From the NCBI GenBank assembly GCA_026874595.1, contig CM049313.1, positions 52,129,659-52,193,658 on the forward strand: DNA of 64,000 nt. Direction: 5' to 3'. Every line of letters begins with the position of its first letter. Within the stretch, counting starts at the first letter, position 1. Shown here in pieces: positions 37,880 to 48,755 of this stretch. The stretch is from Sipunculus nudus (Eukaryota > Annelida > Sipuncula > Golfingiida > Sipunculidae). Below the pieces are notes generated by a model. That model did not search any database, had not been told where the DNA came from, and saw nothing but the letters and a program-made list of their open reading frames with translations. A program made the translations under genes and the position numbers.

Positions 37880-39000
37880 CGTCCGATCGCTCAAAGGTCA
37901 GGGGTATTTAACGCCGGTTGCTGAATTTGCAGCGGCTCCCCATCGACGATCTTCCGACCGTGTGTATTACTCCCGCTGGCTCATCTTCTCTCGCTGGGCC
38001 AGGGATCGTCGTATAGATCCGCTGATCTGCCGGTCCAGTCGCTTGTAGATTTCATGCTCCATTTATTGCAGGATAAACGTTTATTCTACCCCTCCATTCG
38101 AAGCTATAGGGCGACTCTCCTTTCGGTGCTTCGCCCCCTCCATCGGGATTCCGTTCTACGTCACCGGTCGTTACGGATATTCTCTAGGGGGTCCGCGCTA
38201 GTACGTCCCGCCCGCGGTATGTTACTCCTTCCTGGCGCCTTGACGCAGTCCTCCGACACCTCCGTGGCACTCCTTATGAGCCGATCCGCTCAGCGCACCT
38301 GCTTTATCTTTCGCGGCCTCTGCCGGCCGTCGATCTGAGCTTAATGCTCTTATGGCCGATCCTAAATTTACTCAAAGTGCGGCTAATGGGTCGTCAGCAG
38401 ACTTACATTTTCCTCCGGACTTTAATCGTAAGTCTCAGTCATACGATGAACCTGCAGTATCGTGGCACCTTCCTGCCTTGCCTAACGGCCGGTACCGTTT
38501 CGGCGCCACGAATTGCCCCGTCCGTGCCTTAAGGTTCTATCTTAAGGCTACGAAAACACTCCGGGGGCCGTAAGAAACTATTTAATTCTTCCAAATTGGG
38601 TGCAGCCGATTAAGAAATCAGTCCCATTTACTATCAGTAACTGGATAAAGGCTGCTATTATCACCGCCCATAAGTCCTAGCGTCCGTCTGACCTCACGTC
38701 CTTACACGTCACGGCTCATGAGGTCCGGGCTGTCGCCTCCTCCTTCGCTAATGTATCTGGCGTGTCTCCTGCCGCCCTGGTCAAGATGGATATCTGGAAG
38801 TCCCCTTCCACGTTTATTCAATTTTACCTCAAAGACGTCCGCGTGCAGGACTCCGGCCTGTACGCCATGGGTCCCGTGGTTGCCGCCGGCGCACTGGTTA
38901 ACGTCAACAGCACAGCTTCATCAACGTCTACTAAGGTTCGGCCCACTACCTCCCTGCCGAAGTCGTCTGCTATGGTTTCTTCTACTTGCTGACCGCCTTC
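37880..39000 (+). other. DIRS tyrosine recombinase region (fossil)
   Basis: The C-terminal part contains TAHEVRAVASSFANVSGV near 38,711-38,764 followed by WKSPSTFIQFYL near 38,794-38,830. This matches the HxxRxxxAS ... W.S.STF..HYL pattern of DIRS-family tyrosine recombinases, including the H-x-x-R box. The family uses this enzyme, and no DDE integrase, to insert a circular DNA copy. The last third recurs in the downstream tandem unit. Broken. Confidence 0.75.
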
Positions 39001-39357
39001 TCTTCATCCTCGTCGTTCCAGGTCAGTATCTCCCTCCCTATGGTTTATCTGTCTTCTTCTCAGTAATACGGAAAACGCTGTCATCGATGTTTACGTAATA
39101 AAACCCCCAATTTCCCTCCCCGTGAATGGTGGTTTTGTTAGTAAACGGATGTGACCTTTTCTGAATTACAAACATCTCTCCATCCCCGATACTTTCTACT
39201 TCGCCCTCGAATAAGTGTATCTAACAAAACGAGGCATGACCTAGATACCGAGAATGAGGCGGAAGTGGGCGATGATAGGCCTACTAAGGGAAAATTTTGT
39301 AAGTGGGGCTTCTGGCGTTTGAATACTAACAGGAAATATTCTCATTAATACCGAAAA
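38316..39357 (+). repeat. DIRS 3'-end tandem unit 1 (1,042 bp)
   Basis: This unit holds the end of the recombinase region, the internal complementary region and a right inverted terminal repeat. It is followed without spacer by an apparently identical unit at offset 1,042. The join reads CCGAAAAG|CCTCTGCCGG. Confidence 0.95.
39064..39152 (+). repeat. DIRS internal complementary region
   Basis: The left half (GGAAAACGCTGTCATCGATG then TTTACGTAATAAAA) is the reverse complement, with few mismatches, of the outer left end. The right half (CTCCCCGTGAATGGTGGTTT then TGTTAGTAAAC) is the reverse complement of 40,408-40,442. In DIRS elements this region templates rejoining of the two ends to form the circle. 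A second copy lies at 40,106-40,194. Confidence 0.85.
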
Positions 39358-40399
39358 GCCTCTGCCGGCCGTCGATCTGAGCTTAATGCTCTTATGGCCG
39401 ATCCTAAATTTACTCAAAGTGCGGCTAATGGGTCGTCAGCAGACTTACATTTTCCTCCGGACTTTAATCGTAAGTCTCAGTCATACGATGAACCTGCAGT
39501 ATCGTGGCACCTTCCTGCCTTGCCTAACGGCCGGTACCGTTTCGGCGCCACGAATTGCCCCGTCCGTGCCTTAAGGTTCTATCTTAAGGCTACGAAAACA
39601 CTCCGGGGGCCGTAAGAAACTATTTAATTCTTCCAAATTGGGTGCAGCCGATTAAGAAATCAGTCCCATTTACTATCAGTAACTGGATAAAGGCTGCTAT
39701 TATCACCGCCCATAAGTCCTAGCGTCCGTCTGACCTCACGTCCTTACACGTCACGGCTCATGAGGTCCGGGCTGTCGCCTCCTCCTTCGCTAATGTATCT
39801 GGCGTGTCTCCTGCCGCCCTGGTCAAGATGGATATCTGGAAGTCCCCTTCCACGTTTATTCAATTTTACCTCAAAGACGTCCGCGTGCAGGACTCCGGCC
39901 TGTACGCCATGGGTCCCGTGGTTGCCGCCGGCGCACTGGTTAACGTCAACAGCACAGCTTCATCAACGTCTACTAAGGTTCGGCCCACTACCTCCCTGCC
40001 GAAGTCGTCTGCTATGGTTTCTTCTACTTGCTGACCGCCTTCTCTTCATCCTCGTCGTTCCAGGTCAGTATCTCCCTCCCTATGGTTTATCTGTCTTCTT
40101 CTCAGTAATACGGAAAACGCTGTCATCGATGTTTACGTAATAAAACCCCCAATTTCCCTCCCCGTGAATGGTGGTTTTGTTAGTAAACGGATGTGACCTT
40201 TTCTGAATTACAAACATCTCTCCATCCCCGATACTTTCTACTTCGCCCTCGAATAAGTGTATCTAACAAAACGAGGCATGACCTAGATACCGAGAATGAG
40301 GCGGAAGTGGGCGATGATAGGCCTACTAAGGGAAAATTTTGTAAGTGGGGCTTCTGGCGTTTGAATACTAACAGGAAATATTCTCATTAATACCGAAAA
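39358..40399 (+). repeat. DIRS 3'-end tandem unit 2 (1,042 bp)
   Basis: Repeats 38,316-39,357 with no difference that I could find. Only this unit is followed by the outer right extension (40,404-40,466), so unit 2 supplies the real right end of the element. Confidence 0.95.
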
Positions 40400-40446
40400 G
40401 CTCTTATCTGTTTACTAACAAAACCACCAATCACGGGGAGGCGAAT

Positions 40447-40463
40447 GGGGGGGGGGGGGGGGG
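40447..40463 (+). repeat. poly-G tract (17 G) at the DIRS right end
   Basis: Sits in the outer right extension. The internal complementary region has a run of five C at the corresponding place, so the tract is an expansion of a native short G run. Confidence 0.9.
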
Positions 40464-40466
40464 TTT

Positions 40467-40904
40467 ATTGCATTTCATTTTCTTATTATGACCCGGGTCT
40501 GATACAAATAGTAATATATAATGAGTCGTCTTCTTATCTCGGTTTGTCCACCATATTACCTTGGTGATGTTAGGGCCATGCTTATTAAATACACCTGAGC
40601 CTGAAACTGATGGACACCAAATATTATTATTATGGAAGGGACATATGTGTGGCTTCGGGGCACTATCAACGCAAGGCTGTCGTCAAAGAAAGTCATAACG
40701 CAAATAAAACCAAATTAATTTGACTCAAAACATTGGTGAACTTATAGAGAACATGAAGGATTCGCGAAATGAAAGGCAAGTACTAGGGATCCGATTTTGT
40801 CACGACACCAGCAATTAACAAAATCTGGTATATCAATTCCTCATGGGTTCATGGATTTCCATCTGCAGTGCACCTACTATCCTGAATAATGTTCCTCATT
40901 TCTC

Positions 40905-40910
<6 letters not shown>
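40467..40910. other. noncoding flank right of the DIRS element
   Basis: AT-rich DNA with no open frame or repeat end recognised. Confidence 0.5.

Positions 40911-40978
<68 letters not shown>
40911..40978. repeat. compound (CT)n(AT)n microsatellite
   Basis: About 13 CT units pass directly into about 21 AT units. It lies immediately left of the CGCGA inverted-repeat element. Confidence 0.95.
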
Positions 40979-40982
<4 letters not shown>

Positions 40983-40983
40983 A

Positions 40984-41405
40984 AATTCATGGTTTCTTTT
41001 TTGTTCGCGAGGGTTTTAATTTCGCGATATCCGCGAATGGGAGATAATCGCGAAAAAGAAACCCTCGGGAATTATAGCCAATTTGAGTATGACCTTCTTA
41101 TTTAATGTAGCCAATACTCGTATGGGGATAGGTAAGAACAGTGAGAAATTTTAAAATAAGTTACATCCATGCAGATATAAGGAAAAGGTTCCCTTAAATT
41201 TGAACTAAACTATCTGTGCTGTGTGCACAGGCCCATCGTTATATGAGAATAATATCACAAACTCATGACTTATTCTCATTTTATAATACACACAGGTGTG
41301 GTTTACCAAAGATTTGATATAGGTTCTGGTGAGATCGCGAAAATGAAATCCTCGCGAAACATAAACAAATGGAGAAATCGCGAAATTTCAGCCACGCGAA
41401 TATGA
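40984..41405. mobile_element. MITE-like element with CGCGA inverted ends
   Basis: The left arm TTCGCGAGGGTTTTAATTTC then GCGATATCCGCG is matched in inverse at 41,334-41,400 (GATCGCGAAAATGAAATCCT then CGCGAAAC). Each arm carries several CGCGA motifs in otherwise AT-rich DNA. The interior (about 41,065-41,330) has no open frame. The size and inverted ends fit a non-autonomous DNA transposon. The target duplication and superfamily were not determined. Confidence 0.45.
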
Positions 41406-41680
41406 GGCCAACCTCCATACAGACAAAGATCTGGGAATTTTTTCAAACCCTCTATACATCAGAATAAACTTTTGTCCATATAATTAGGCTACTTGTAACC
41501 ATCAGACAGTTAAATATCAATAAATGGACAAAGGATGAACTTAACTTCAATATTTAATGGCTATTAATGTTCAGAGACAGACTTAATGATGTAGGGTGGT
41601 TTATCAAACTTGACTCTGAGTGCTATGAATAGGATCGCGCGATTACGATTAATATTTCCGTTATTTTTGCATGGGCGATC

Positions 41681-41756
41681 GAGAGTCTCAATGTTTATAA
41701 TTGGCCATGTGACTCCCATCTCTCAATGTTTATAATTGGCCATGTGACTCTCATAA
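41681..41756 (+). repeat. 36-bp tandem duplication
   Basis: TCTCAATGTTTATAATTGGC followed by CATGTGACTC occurs twice in direct succession with no internal difference visible, so the duplication is recent. Confidence 0.9.
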
Positions 41757-41790
41757 AAAAACGGCGTATGGTGGATGGGGGTGGGTTGAA

Positions 41791-41804
41791 GGGGGGGGGG
41801 GGGG
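41791..41804 (+). repeat. poly-G tract (14 G)
   Basis: Homopolymer run within a short G-rich patch. Confidence 0.9.
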
Positions 41805-42748
41805 CTTGAAGAGTTTGACCATGATTGTGATTTTCCCTATTTCCAAGAGATTCCATTCTGTTATTATTGATTAATGGTGATCAATGTTTTGATGTACTCT
41901 TTGGCTTTTAATTGATCAATGTATGAATGTACTTTCTAGCTTTTAACTGGTGCACTGGCTCCAATCGAATGGAATTCAATGCACAAACATTTCACACAAT
42001 CATTGATAAAAAACTTCTAATTGCATTTACAGAAAAAAATAAAAAAATGTATTTAGCTCTGGGTAGCGAATAGGAAAACAGCATCAATGGTTCCTTTGAA
42101 TCAAAGCTTAGACTTTTTTAACAAGTATTTTTCAAAACAATAGCAGACAAATGGTTACAACTTGGTTTATTAATACACGGTTATAGGGAAGTCCGAACGC
42201 CATATATTCTTCAGATGATCACCAATAACCTGTGTGACGGATCCTGATTTGGAACCACCTTAACTAAAGATAACGGGGCCTTTATAACAAAGACACAGAA
42301 ATATATATTTCAAGCAGGCCCATTATCAATCTGTTGTTTTAAAAACAACAGCATATTAGATCACTATAATGGCATCTTAAAGCAATGTTTTGACATTTAT
42401 TACTTTCAGTGATAGGATTGTATGTTTTGTATTCCACCTTGATTACTCCCTTCATAAAGCAGTATAGATATAAAAGATATTGGGAAAACTGTAAAGATAC
42501 AGGTAACTACATCAGTAGCACTTCTTTCAATATTCCTGTAGTGTACAATCATGTTACTGGAACAAACAAGATAAAGAAGTATCGTACAAATCATACATGA
42601 AAAAAAGGTTTTATAAATTCGGAGCAGAGTCGCGACTTGCGCAATGCAATGTATATGTTTCCATGTAATGGAAATGCGTCTTTGGCATGAAACATGAATA
42701 GGTGGTTGCTTTTGTTTCAAGTCAACGTCTGCTCAGTCAAAGCAAGTC

Positions 42749-42761
42749 CTCTCTCTCTCTC

Positions 42762-42811
<50 letters not shown>
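42749..42811. repeat. (CT)n microsatellite, interrupted
   Basis: Long CT run with one GTTT interruption. Confidence 0.95.
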
Positions 42812-42815
<4 letters not shown>

Positions 42816-42998
42816 ATTGAGAAATGTATAATCACTTAACTTCAATATTTATGTTGAAGTTCTTTCTCCATGTGTCGCAGGTGGCTTTTGTGTCAGCGGA
42901 TTAAATCCTTAACAACAGTCCCCAGACATAATAAAAACAAAAATATTGATATATTAAATATATTTTGTATGGAAACTTTTCTTTTATATCGAATAGAC

Positions 42999-43005
42999 TC
43001 TCTCT

Positions 43006-43044
<39 letters not shown>
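42999..43044. repeat. (CT)n microsatellite, interrupted
   Basis: CT run with one CCCA interruption. Minus-strand open frames across it are Arg-Glu repeat artefacts. Confidence 0.95.
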
Positions 43045-43048
<4 letters not shown>

Positions 43049-45164
43049 CCTCTGAAATATGACAGGAGAAGATGATGTGTCGGGTTTGAGTATATGCAAA
43101 TCTTCAACTAAGGTATTTTCCCGGTAGATTCATGTGGATGTCAATTTACACATTGAAAGGGACCTTATTAAACCATGTATTATATACAAAGATATTTGTG
43201 GATATACCGACATAATGCTCGGTAGACCATGCGTAAAAGACAACTATGGTTAACGTTTTAGTGTCTCTGATATATTGTCTTCGGTCGTTCCCTGTCGGTT
43301 ATATCTTATAGGTTGATTACAAAACTTAATGGAATGTGATACTCTCTTTTTACATAAGCAGTTACCGAGTGCCGTGAACTTTGATCACCGAAAGAAATAA
43401 TTTATACGCCGATTGGGTCTCGCCAACAAAAAAAGAACAATCGAGTTATAAACCCAATGATTGGTTAGTGAACTTAGTCTTTCGATTGATATTACTTTAG
43501 TAGTGTAAAGTAATTTAAGTGAGTATTTTTTGACAAGTGCACTGCTTGTTTTTGTTGGTCTTCCCTTTCGTCTGCTGTAATAAACCACTTACCTCAGTAA
43601 ATTATATATGCCACAGGAAAGATATAAGTTCCTGTAAGCACCATATTGTCCTCAAGTAAATTATTCTGCTGTCGTTGCACATAAACCTGCCTCTTCCCGT
43701 CAAAGCCGTATTTCATAAATCCCGCTGCGGCATCCTTTTGCTTCAGCAATAAGATTATGGGTAAGAAATTCATAATTATGATGAACACGTGAGTGGATAT
43801 GACCGGTAAAGGGTAGTGAGACCACAACTGCACAGGTCTTTGAACTTATTCCATGACAATCTTTTTTTATAAGTCGAGAAGGCAATGATAGGCCCTGACT
43901 ATTACAGAAAACTCGCAATTGATGTTGCAAATATATGTGTGCCCTGCAAACAAGTTCGCACCTATTCCTTTTTTTTACAGGGGTGCCCCCTTGATCTCCA
44001 AAGATCACATTCGTTTATGTAGCCAGTTTTGATATCGCAGTTCTTTCAAGAAACAATCTGTCAAGAGCTGCTATCCTTATAGCTTTATCAATAATTTACG
44101 TGTTATGTGTAAGCACATTTTGTGATATAAAGACATCCGTGAACATACCATGAACTCATGAAATTATTATTTCCGATGGAGGACACAATGGTTTGTTGAC
44201 CTAACATTCTATGTTCCCTATAAGACGTTATACCTACATCATTTTATAATATGAGGGGAAATGCAATACCTATACTATTCTTGGCTACAAACCATAAATT
44301 TTGTAATCTGCGTATAAACAAGGATAACCATGATTTTGCATGAAACCACAAGGGGAAAATAACTGACATATCTGTCCTATCAGCTTGTTTTGATAATTTG
44401 GGTCAGACATCATAAGCAAAATTTTCTAACATAGCGCAGCAATAGCTATTTGCTTAAGAAATAATGCTTAACTTGGACTAAAGGCAGGTTGCAACTAATC
44501 CCTGAAGACACAAACCGATCAGAAAGGCCACCATATTCAACATGATTATATTTTGCAGTGTAAAACTAAGTACAGAACTCTTTTTTTCATTAATAGTTCT
44601 GTCTGTGCACGCTTTTTATCCGTCATATTGTTCTTAACCATATTTGGTCCAACTTGATTTAAAGAAACAGCAAATACCTATGGGAGATAGACTGGCTTTT
44701 TTTTAATGGGACTCGTTAACACCTAAGTTATCTTAAATTACCAAGCAATTTAGATAATATTGGAAGCACTTTTGTCAATCAGTCAGTTATCTTCCCTGTG
44801 CTTACCTTAGGCCAAATTTTCAAATTGCCAAAGTGCATGTATGTGTGTTGTCGACTGATAATTCATATATCCAATATGTTTGTTATGTGACCCGGAATCC
44901 TTTACAGAACGCTTATGTGCATGAATCGATGAAATATACTTTGGGAATACATGTATTGTGCATATATTATATTAATACTATATCTTAGTTCATATAACAT
45001 ATATTAGTTTTGTCAGGTATTAATATTAGAAGTAACACATGACCGAGCGAACTAGTCTGGAGTCAGATACTCAAGCATAACATTTATGAATACGCGAGTA
45101 ACTCGTGTTATATTTAAACCTCCAGTCGAGGTTGGATAACCCGATCCAATTAAGTAAGTAGAAA
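43045..45164. other. noncoding, two overlapping small frames of unknown meaning
   Basis: Minus-strand frames at 43,594-43,833 (79 codons, with a hydrophobic MNFLPIILLL segment and a KYGFDGKR string) and 43,700-44,008 (102 codons) overlap in different frames. The GKR string recalls an amidation site of a neuropeptide precursor, but there is only one copy and no other precursor feature. I regard both as chance. Nothing else was recognised. Confidence 0.4.
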
Positions 45165-45485
45165 AAAGACAAAAGTCAAGATTTCTGGTCTGATATATGG
45201 GTTCTCCGCTTTTCTACTTTGCCCTCCCTTCATTCGAGCCATTTAATTTTTTAAGCTTTTCTCGTCCAACTTCGGGGCATACAAACAAAGCAAACAAATT
45301 AGGTACCAGAAGGTAATCTCTTCTACATTTGCGTGCCCCTATGACCAGTACCCATACACTCCCGGATGTAGAGAGCTTACTATTGTAGTAAATACTTTGG
45401 CTAGGTGTCTCAGCGCGGGAAGCAGAACGAGCGCCCTCAATTTTTCGGTCACAAGTCCAGCACCCTAACCACTCCACAGTTTGTT
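45165..45485 (-). mobile_element. degenerate tRNA-derived SINE
   Basis: On the minus strand, TGGTTAGGGTGC (45,471-45,460) resembles a pol III A box. It is followed by TGGACTTGTGACCGAAA, as in the anticodon arm of a tRNA-like head. About 43 bases after the A box comes GTTCTGCTTCC (45,428-45,418), a damaged B box (GGTTCGANTCC), then CGCGCTGAG. This head layout matches tRNA-derived SINEs of invertebrates. The body to about 45,165 is assigned by contiguity and ends near a T-rich stretch. An 87-codon frame across it is a shadow of the repeat. Confidence 0.5.
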
Positions 45486-48004
45486 TATAGGTCTGAGTTT
45501 CTGAAGGCTCTGAAACTTGTAGTAAGCGTATCTAATTCATTCGATTTTGAGTCATATATTATTTACCAACTGTCTTCCGAAAACACGCACATAGGAAACT
45601 TATTCAAATTGGACAGAAGGTTATCGATTCATCCTCTGCCAGGGGGAACATGACGTAGAGATACATATATTTTGGGGCTTTAACGTTAGAGAAATTTAAT
45701 AATACCACAGAAATCAAGGAATCAATACATATTTGAAAGGGCCAAGGCTTAATCTTAGGATAGTAAAATATTATTTTTAAATACGGTTTTACATGGCTAA
45801 ACGGTCAATTCTCCAATACTCTTACTGGCGTTATAATGGGAAAAGTTGGCAACATTCGTGATTATGTTATACGCCACAAATCGCAAAGATTACTGAAGTT
45901 TTTTTTTATTTAACGCTGGCTAGTTTTTATATGGGAAAATAAATTATTCTAACAGATGATGTTAATGAATTTCTCGATCGATCCGTCTGGCTTTTATGGT
46001 CTGTAGGCTTCTGTGTTTATTGTGAATTCAAGTCAGAGATAAAGAACCGTAAAATGACCTGAAATTGAAACCCGACATCTGGTATTGACAACAAGGTTAT
46101 GGACTTTTAACAAAGCATTACCTTATACCTTGGTTCATATCTACCGTTCAACAGGTTTTACAGAAGATTAAGCCGGTATTTCCGTTTAATTTACCTCAAA
46201 GTGTCATATCATATGGTTTATCTTACCATTGTAAATATCGTATACCAGCTAAAGGTTCCACATACTGCCAGGTTAAGTAAAACTATAAGTAAACAATACT
46301 TTCATTCTGTTGCCTTATCGAACAGGATTTTTTTTTTCATTTAGACATTAAGTGTTATTTAAAAATTTTCTATCTGTTAATTGTAGCATTTAATAAGATG
46401 ATGAGACAAAATATCATCGACAGTTGAAATGGTGGCAGGATTGTATTGTGAATATAGAACACACTTTTAGAAACATATATTGTCATAACATTATTTATGA
46501 AGTTTTCTCTGGTGGTAGTATCAAATTGCTGAATCCACGAGTGGAGTATTAAATAACAGTCATAACATTCATGAAAGCACCCTTAAAAATGCAGATATAT
46601 CTTACCCATGGCTCAAAAGATAATTTAACACCACCTGTCTTTCTGTTAAATTAAACCAATGTATATTACATAAAAAAATATCATAAATTCCATTACACAA
46701 ATAGCCAATTGTATAACAGGAAACACATGATAATTTAAAATAGGGCAACTGAAGTAAACTCCTTAATTAATGTACTTATAAACATTTTGAAAGACATGTT
46801 ACTAATGCAGGCGATAATGAATACTATTGAAGAATAAATCATATCAAATTGCTGTATTGATGGTTTTTGTATTAATATGCCTAAATATCTTATAAATTTG
46901 ATTCCTTATGTGCTATAGCTGTATGTGTATATTCATTGGATTAGTGGTTGAAGTGAAGAACCTAATCATGAAAGACTAACCAAATAATCGGGGAAGGTAA
47001 ATATATACTTATAAATAAGTATATGTAAGGTAGAAGGTAGAGTTACCCTTCATTGTAAAGTGCTCAATGGCATACAGACTAGGCCAGAGGGATATAACAC
47101 CGAAGAAAAACAAAACTGAAAATTCACTACAGTCTGTTTCACGGGATGCGACCCGATAATCAGGTGAATGTTGTTAGAATAAAGTTAACGGAGTTGTTTG
47201 AAAAGCCGAGACTTTACGAGATTACGAGATTATGCTTTTTGCGAATCGGGAAGAGCATGTAAATGACTGACACTGATCCTATTGTCCTCGGGGCACAATA
47301 CGATTGGTAGTGGTACACGGGCGAAACTAGAACCTAACAGGGCAAAGAGGTATGTTGTTGTTTTAATGTTTATATTAAATACAAAGATATTTTACCAGGA
47401 TGCCCATGTAGCATAGTAAGCTGATTTTAATAGGGTCCTGGGTACAGTGAACACTTCAGTAGTATAGACATATGATATAAAATACACATATACTATGAAA
47501 ATACACAATATAAAAGGCAAGTATGCAATATGAAAGGCATATATACTATATTCATACCAAGTGGACTCGACTCGACAAACTCACCATTGGGTAGTGGCAA
47601 CGCCATGTCCCTCAACACTGTAAAGCAATGAGAGAGCAATTACCTGAACAGGTAAGTCTGCCCAGCGGATCCTCGTGGTAGTGGGGGAGGGGGTTGGGGG
47701 TGGATGAGCGGGCACGTTGAATATTTGTATAAATGCTAGATTTTAAAACAATTCAGAGCGAATTTGTTTTGATGGCGGCACTTTGAGAGAATTTCAGCTC
47801 TTGAGTTCAACAATGATCCAGGGGTGGGGGGGGGGATGGGGGAGGGGGGGGGGGGAGACGTAGTTATAAGTAGCTTTTCAGACAAATACAGATCACACTT
47901 TCTAGTCCCACAGAAGTAAGGTGCTGCCGTGGGAGAGATTTCCCAGGAGAGCTTGTCATTGATATTGTTGTTTTATAGTGTCCATATGTTTTTAGACAGT
48001 TTAT
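45486..48004. other. noncoding, G-rich patch at right
   Basis: AT-rich DNA with no credible gene. A G-rich patch of several runs lies at 47,821-47,855. Confidence 0.5.
47821..47855 (+). repeat. interrupted poly-G tract
   Basis: Several G runs broken by single T or A residues. By pattern it could form a G-quadruplex. Confidence 0.85.
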
Positions 48005-48755
48005 TGCTTTTAGCGTGGGATCTGTAAACGAAAGGATTGTGTGTTGTTATTGTATCTGGTCTTGAAATCACCTTCAGTAGACCCTATGTAGTGTTTCTCG
48101 TCATTTTCTGTTCTAACTGTTGCCTTATAGACGATGCATCTCAGCTGACACTGATCATTCATAGGACAATCATTCTTTATACGGCTGTTACATTGCTTTT
48201 GAGGTACATTCACAGCTCTGTTAGTATTTAGGACCTTCATATTATGTTTGCAAATCAGTTTAAACATGAAGGGTAAACAGCTATAGCTAGTTTTCAAATT
48301 GTTCCTGTTGAATAGCTTGTGGTACTTGTGATATTTTGGGAAGTGTTTTTCAACTAGTTTCATGAATTGTCGGCAAATGTTGGTTTACATGATGGCTGTA
48401 GAGGGGATTGGACCATGCTGTTTTTCTCTTCCTGTTTCTTTTGCTTTTCTTTGTTGGTTCAACATATTTTAAGCTTTCTGTAAACCCGCTTTTCGCTTAA
48501 GCTTTGTCATACATGGATTTGGCTTTCATAAAAAGCTCTTTTATTGCCAGAGGTGTCAGATGCACGCTTGCTGATCATCATAGGTATCTTCCTGATAATT
48601 GCTGGAGGGTGATTCGATTGTGCGTGGATACAGACCGGATCATTGTAGAAAATGTCACTTTGGATGTCAAGTGTTACTTCTAAGAAATACGTGCAAGTCA
48701 GATTAGTTTCAATGGTTATTTTTAACCCAACATGGAAAAAGAGTTTGATCATTTT
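48005..48755 (-). mobile_element. Penelope-like element fragment, RT tail plus GIY-YIG
   Basis: On the minus strand, 48,752-48,507 reads HVGLKITIETNLTCTYFLEV, then SNHPPAIIRKIPMMISKRAS and SDTSGNK, the end of the reverse transcriptase of Penelope-like elements. 48,363-48,010 reads a SYSCLPFMFKLICKHN segment, a cysteine cluster CNSRIKNDCPMNDQC, and VYKATVRTENDEKHYIGSTE followed by GDFKTRYNNNTQSF, the linker and GIY-YIG endonuclease. The two parts lie in different frames separated by about 145 bases that also belong to the element. The 5' part, including the RT active site, is absent. It is therefore a 5'-truncated dead copy. PLEs insert through this endonuclease and, in several lineages, associate with telomeres. 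Confidence 0.85.

Larger units (their letters stand above)
34283..40466 (+). mobile_element. DIRS-type tyrosine-recombinase retroelement (fossil)
   Basis: GC-rich element in AT-rich surroundings. The left end is about 34,283. An inverted terminal repeat at 34,317-34,449 pairs with 39,221-39,353 and again with 40,263-40,395 (roughly 88% identity by eye). An internal complementary region at about 39,064-39,152 has a left half complementary to the outer left end (34,284-34,325) and a right half complementary to the sequence outside the last right repeat (40,404-40,446). That layout is diagnostic of DIRS elements, which integrate with a tyrosine recombinase via a circular intermediate. Parts in order: gag-like region, reverse transcriptase, RNase H, tyrosine recombinase. 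The copy is broken in several places, and its 3' end is duplicated in tandem. The duplicate units look identical, while the end repeats have drifted. Confidence 0.85.
41406..42748. other. noncoding with small repeats
   Basis: Contains the 36-bp duplication and the poly-G run listed separately. Overlapping open frames at 42,406-42,720 (104 codons minus, 63 plus) show no family motif. Confidence 0.45.

Noticed and set aside
34519-37894. Long minus-strand open frames inside the DIRS element (Gly/Arg/Glu-rich)
   Set aside because: They mirror the GC-rich plus-strand coding regions of the retroelement and contain no recognisable domain.
43594-44008. Possible neuropeptide precursor with a signal-like segment and KYGFDGKR
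   Set aside because: Only one GKR site, a lysine-containing break in the hydrophobic segment, and an overlapping frame of equal length argue for chance.
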